Assembly (NCBI GenBank): GCA_029067025.1
Contig: JAIEFH010000126.1
Span: 1 to 8,943, forward strand
Source: Oscillospiraceae bacterium
GTDB taxonomy: Bacteria > Bacillota > Clostridia > Oscillospirales > Oscillospiraceae
Direction of reading: 5' to 3'
Length of the DNA: 8,943 nt
Of the stretch, positions 5,936 through 8,943 are shown piece after piece. Every line of letters starts with the position of its first letter. The first letter of the stretch is position 1. Under the pieces are notes generated by a model. It saw only the letters and a program-made list of their open reading frames with translations. It was not told the origin of the DNA and ran no database searches. The position numbers and the translations under genes were made by a program.

Positions 5936-6610
5936 TTATTTCGACGGAATCATCGAAGCGATGGCGCTGGCAAAGTTGCTGATGGGCATGGTCTGGAGCA
6001 CCACCCGGCCCGGGCCGGTGACCACGGTGTTGAACAGCCCCTCGCCGCCGAACAGCACGTTCTTGACCCCCTTCACCGTCTGCACATCCACGGTGCAGGT
6101 GGCGTCGATCATGGCCAGGTTGCCGGTGTCGATGACGATCTGCTGTCCCGGCTGAAGGTCATACTCCACGGCGGAGCCATCGATCTCCAAGAAAGCCGTG
6201 CCGTGGCCGCTGAGCTTCTGCAAAATGAAGCCCTCGCCGCTGAAGAAGCCCGACATCCCCTTCTTCTGGAAGAACACGGACAGCTCCACCCCCTGCTCGG
6301 AGGCCAGGAAGCCCGACTTCTGCACCACGATGGGCCGGTCGGGGGTGATGTCCACCGCCCGGATGGAGCCGGGGAAGCTGGACGCAAAGGCGATCATGCC
6401 CGGGCCTCCCCTGGCGGTGTAGGTATTCTGGAACATGGACTCACCGGAGAACATCCGGCCAAAGGCCTTGCCGATGCCGCCGGCGCTGGTCTGCATCTCC
6501 ATGTTGGGGGACATCCAGACCATGGAGCCCTTCTCGGTAATCATGGACTCATTGGCCTCCACATCGCAGATGACGACGGGCATGGGCTCACCTGTGATAT
6601 TGTAACGCAT
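5936..6610 (-). CDS. AIM24 / TIGR00266 family protein
   Basis: This 224-residue protein belongs to the widespread AIM24 (TIGR00266) family. The name comes from a yeast mitochondrial protein, and the bacterial role is not established. It has no signal peptide or membrane segment and should be a cytoplasmic all-beta protein. Characteristic Gly-rich strands are visible: EKGSMVWMSPNMEMQTSAGG, then GKAFGRMFSGESMFQNTYTA, PGMIAFASSFPGSI, GFLASEQGVELSVFFQKK, and the late GVKNVLFGGEGLFNTVVTGP. The length is normal for the short form of the family. The start at 6610 is set by a very good ribosome site, AAAGGAGG, 8 bases upstream; the frame is open for 37 more codons without any such site. It has its own promoter and a hairpin behind it. 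The family call is firm, the function is not. Confidence 0.9.
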   Translation of the reverse strand: MRYNITGEPMPVVICDVEANESMITEKGSMVWMSPNMEMQTSAGGIGKAFGRMFSGESMFQNTYTARGGPGMIAFASSFPGSIRAVDITPDRPIVVQKSGFLASEQGVELSVFFQKKGMSGFFSGEGFILQKLSGHGTAFLEIDGSAVEYDLQPGQQIVIDTGNLAMIDATCTVDVQTVKGVKNVLFGGEGLFNTVVTGPGRVVLQTMPISNFASAIASMIPSK

Positions 6611-6648
6611 ATATGCTTCCTCCTTTATACACTTTGGAAAGAACGGCA

Positions 6649-6689
6649 CGCCGCCTCCCGGATATAGTATACACCCTGGGGAGGCGGCG
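6649..6689 (-). promoter_or_regulatory. Inverted repeat surrounding the AIM24-like promoter -10 box
   Basis: CGCCGCCTCCC (6649-6659) and GGGAGGCGGCG (6679-6689) are perfect 11-bp arms with a 19-base centre. The -10 box at 6671-6666 lies in that centre. One arm fills most of the promoter spacer and the other falls at the expected transcript start. This is a plausible operator for a dimeric repressor. Confidence 0.6.
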
Positions 6690-6694
6690 CGCAA
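6666..6694 (-). promoter_or_regulatory. Probable sigma-A promoter of the AIM24-like gene
   Basis: On the minus strand TTGCGC (6694-6689) and TATACT (6671-6666) are 17 bases apart. The -10 box is good and the -35 box keeps only the TTG. The start would be near 6659, giving a leader of about 50 bases ending in AAAGGAGG. Confidence 0.65.
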
Positions 6695-6705
6695 TTTAAA
6701 TTTTA

Positions 6706-6735
6706 TTATTTGAGGTACCAAATATCTCGGTTGTG
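6706..6735 (-). pseudogene. Fossil 3' end of a second glycogen phosphorylase gene
   Basis: On the minus strand these ten codons read HNRDIWYLK-stop (TAA TAA). The intact phosphorylase just upstream ends YNRDIWHLK-stop. The codons differ at synonymous sites (CGA/CGG for Arg, CTC/TTG for Leu, TAA/TGA) and at His/Tyr exchanges. That pattern fits diverged coding sequence better than chance or a recent copy. Nothing before the first His resembles the family, so only the tail survives. The two tails are 76 bases apart. It probably remains from a lost or recombined tandem paralogue. Confidence 0.6.
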
Positions 6736-6752
6736 CCCGGTATTTGCGAATA

Positions 6753-6775
6753 GCCCCCGCCCAACGGGCGGGGGC
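6753..6775 (-). terminator. Probable terminator of glgP
   Basis: On the minus strand GCCCCCGCCC and GGGCGGGGGC form a perfect 10-bp stem with a GTT loop, starting 6 bases past the glgP stop. Only TATTCG follows, so the U-tract is weak. Confidence 0.65.
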
Positions 6776-6781
6776 TGTCCA

Positions 6782-8943
6782 TCATTTCAAATGCCAAATA
6801 TCCCGGTTGTACTCCTCGATGGTGCGGTCACTGGAGAAGAAGCCGCACCGGGCGGTGTTCACCAGCATCTTCCGGGCCCAGAAGGGCTTGTCGCCATAGT
6901 CGTGGATGGCGCGATCCCGGGCGGAGATATAGCTCTCCACATCCAGCAGGGACATGAACCAGTCTTTACCGGTGATGTCGCTCCACAGGGCCTTCAGGTC
7001 GGCCGCGTCGCCGTACTGGGTGAGCACGGGATCCAGCAGGAAGTCCACCAGCGGCTTCACATCCGGGCGCTGGTAGTAGATCTCAGACTGATACCCCATC
7101 TTGGGATCCCGGGCCTTCTGCTCGTACAGCTCGATGATCCAGTTGCTGGACGCGCCGAAGGTGTAGATGTTGTCCGGGCCCACCAGGTCGGCGATCTCCA
7201 CGTTGGCCCCGTCCCGGGTGCCCAGGGTCACCGCGCCGTTGGCCATGAACTTCATGTTGCCGGTGCCACTAGCTTCTTTAGAAGCCAAGGAAATCTGCTC
7301 GGAGATGTCGCAGGCGGGGATGAGCTTCTCAGCCCAGGAGACGTTGTAGTTCTCCACCATCACCACCCGCAGCCAGGGGCGGACCTGAGGATCGTTCTCA
7401 ATGAGCTGGCGCAGGCACAGGATCAGGTGGATGATGTGCTTGGCCATCACATAGGCCGGGGCGGCCTTGGCGCCGAAGATAACGGTGACGGGCCGCTCAG
7501 GCAGTTTCCCCGCCTTGATATCCAGGTACTTGCGGATCACGTACAGGGCGTTCATCTGCTGGCGCTTGTACTCGTGGAGCCGCTTGACCTGGATGTCGAA
7601 CACGGACTGGGGATCCATCTCGATGCCCGCCTCCCGGCGGAGGGTGTCGGCCAGGGCGCGCTTGTTCTCCGCCTTAATGGCAAGCATCCGATCCAGCACG
7701 GAGGTGTCGTTGTAGAAGTCCATCAGCTTGTTCAGCCGGCTGGGATCGGTGCGCCACTCCTTGCCCACGCACTCGTCCAGCAGGGCGGCCAGCTTGGGAT
7801 TGCATACCTCCAGCCAGCGGCGCAGGGTGACGCCGTTGGTCTTGTTGTTGAACTTGCCGGGGTAGATGTCGGCAAAGGGCTTCAGCTCGGAGTTCTTGAG
7901 GATCTCGGTATGGAGCGCGGCCACGCCGTTCACCGAGTAGCCGTAGTGGATGTCCAGATGGGCCATATGGACGGTCTCCCCGGCCCCCTCGCCCTGGATA
8001 ATGGCCACCTTGGGATCGGAGTGCTCCGCCTTGGCGCGCTTATCCAGCTCCCGGAGGATGGGCACCAGCTGGGGAGCCGCCTTCTCAATGAAGGACATGG
8101 GCCACTTCTCCAGCGCCTCGGCCAGAATGGTGTGGTTGGTATATGCGCAGGTGCGCTTCACCTGCTCCACCGCCTCGTCCATGGTGAGGCCCCGCTGGGT
8201 CAGCAGGCGAACCAGCTCGGGGATGACCATGGAGGGGTGGGTATCGTTGATCTGGATGGCCACATGGTCGCTGATGGTGTGCGGGTCAAAGCCCCGCTCC
8301 TCCAGCTCGCGCAGCACCAGCTGGGCGCCGGCGGACACCATGAAGTACTGCTGATACACCCGCAGTAGCCGCCCCGCCTCGTCGCTGTCGTCGGGATAGA
8401 GGAAGGAGGTGAGCTGGGCGGGCAGGTCGGTCTTGTCGAAGTCGATGCCAGCCTTGGGGGCGGGGGCGGGCTTCTCCACATCGAACAGATGGAGACGGTT
8501 GGCAATATCGGTATGAGCGCCGGGGACAGCAATATCGAGGAGCTTGGCCTTCACGGGGCCGAAGCCGAAGGCGACCTCAAACTCGATCCCGGTGGGAATG
8601 AGCCAGCTCTCGTCCTCGATCCAGGGGTTGGGGCGCTCGGACTGCTTGTTATTCTCCAGCTTCTGCTCAAACAGGCCGTAGTGGTAATTGAGGCCTACGC
8701 CGTCGCCGGACAGACCCAGAGCGGCGATGGAGTCCAGGAAGCAGGCGGCCAGACGGCCCAGACCGCCGTTGCCCAGGGAGGGCTCGGGCTCCGCGTCCTC
8801 AATGGCGGACAGGGAGCGGCCGTATTTGGCCAAAATCTGGGACACCTCTTCAAAAATGCCGAGAGCCAGCAGGTTGTTGGAGAGCAGCTTGCCGATAAGG
8901 AACTCTGCGGAAAAATAATACAGTTTTCGATCTTTCTTGGGGG
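6782..8943 (-). CDS. glgP: Glycogen/maltodextrin phosphorylase (start outside window)
   Basis: The enzyme (GT35 family) splits alpha-1,4-glucans with phosphate to give glucose-1-phosphate, using pyridoxal phosphate, in the cytoplasm. About 719 codons are visible; the frame is open to base 8943. The first readable residues, PKKDRKLYYFSAEFLIGKLL, match a segment usually 60-80 residues into the protein, so a full gene of about 790 residues is expected. Visible landmarks are EPSLGNGGLGRLAACFLDS, AIQINDTHPSMVIPELVRLL, TNGVTLRRWL, FDIQVKRLHEYKRQ and the cofactor site SGTGNMKFMANGA, whose Lys codon lies at 7252-7250. The protein ends RTIEEYNRDIWHLK. The GTG at 8845 is internal and not the start. Regulation cannot be judged because the promoter lies outside. 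GlgP versus MalP specificity is not settled by the sequence, but glgP is the usual name in Clostridia. Confidence 0.96.
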   Translation of the reverse strand, partial: PKKDRKLYYFSAEFLIGKLLSNNLLALGIFEEVSQILAKYGRSLSAIEDAEPEPSLGNGGLGRLAACFLDSIAALGLSGDGVGLNYHYGLFEQKLENNKQSERPNPWIEDESWLIPTGIEFEVAFGFGPVKAKLLDIAVPGAHTDIANRLHLFDVEKPAPAPKAGIDFDKTDLPAQLTSFLYPDDSDEAGRLLRVYQQYFMVSAGAQLVLRELEERGFDPHTISDHVAIQINDTHPSMVIPELVRLLTQRGLTMDEAVEQVKRTCAYTNHTILAEALEKWPMSFIEKAAPQLVPILRELDKRAKAEHSDPKVAIIQGEGAGETVHMAHLDIHYGYSVNGVAALHTEILKNSELKPFADIYPGKFNNKTNGVTLRRWLEVCNPKLAALLDECVGKEWRTDPSRLNKLMDFYNDTSVLDRMLAIKAENKRALADTLRREAGIEMDPQSVFDIQVKRLHEYKRQQMNALYVIRKYLDIKAGKLPERPVTVIFGAKAAPAYVMAKHIIHLILCLRQLIENDPQVRPWLRVVMVENYNVSWAEKLIPACDISEQISLASKEASGTGNMKFMANGAVTLGTRDGANVEIADLVGPDNIYTFGASSNWIIELYEQKARDPKMGYQSEIYYQRPDVKPLVDFLLDPVLTQYGDAADLKALWSDITGKDWFMSLLDVESYISARDRAIHDYGDKPFWARKMLVNTARCGFFSSDRTIEEYNRDIWHLK

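Noticed and set aside
6710..8368. 552-codon plus-strand open frame
   Set aside because: It lies wholly antisense to glgP, whose catalytic motifs are intact. Its His/Val/Gly/Leu-rich translation matches no family, and long antisense frames are common in GC-rich genes.
1..8943. CRISPR array, tRNA/rRNA genes, IS ends, phage genes
   Set aside because: No repeated spacer pattern, cloverleaf, transposase or phage protein was seen on either strand.

Overview
The window looks like chromosomal DNA from a GC-rich gut-type member of the Clostridia, most likely Oscillospiraceae (the Flavonifractor / Lawsonibacter / Oscillibacter kind). This is inferred from several signs: Gram-positive style AGGAGG-type ribosome binding sites, a lipoprotein solute receptor, an LCP-family cell-wall ligase, GC-rich codon use, and gene sequences typical of that group. 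No species can be named from sequence alone. No phage, IS element, CRISPR array, rRNA or tRNA gene was seen.

Layout from left to right. Positions 1-2061 (minus strand) hold an ABC importer operon of the NitT/TauT/SsuABC type, transcribed in the order lipoprotein receptor, permease, ATPase. Its genes overlap by 11 and 4 bases, and a near-consensus promoter at 2133-2161 carries a perfect small palindrome in its spacer. Positions 2210-3387 (plus strand) hold a divergent LCP-family gene with its own promoter, a hairpin plus U-run in its leader and a strong terminator. Positions 3425-4662 (minus) hold prfB, encoding release factor 2, as one open frame without the usual programmed frameshift.

Positions 4680-5851 (minus) form the least ordinary part. 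A CPBP/CAAX-type membrane protease is followed by a long intercistronic hairpin, an unannotated 34-codon reading frame and a very strong intrinsic terminator. The protease and the small frame carry the same ten-base ribosome binding site context at the same spacing. Positions 5905-6694 (minus) hold an AIM24/TIGR00266-family gene whose -10 box lies in the centre of an 11-bp inverted repeat. From 6706 to the right end (minus) lies a glycogen/maltodextrin phosphorylase that runs off the window, followed downstream by a short fossil of a second phosphorylase 3' end.

Most genes are separate transcription units with housekeeping or envelope roles: nutrient import, wall-polymer attachment, translation termination and glycogen breakdown. 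The protease plus small-peptide unit is the best candidate for something undescribed, but its function cannot be told from the sequence. GC content falls over parts of the protease gene, which hints at a separate origin for that stretch.
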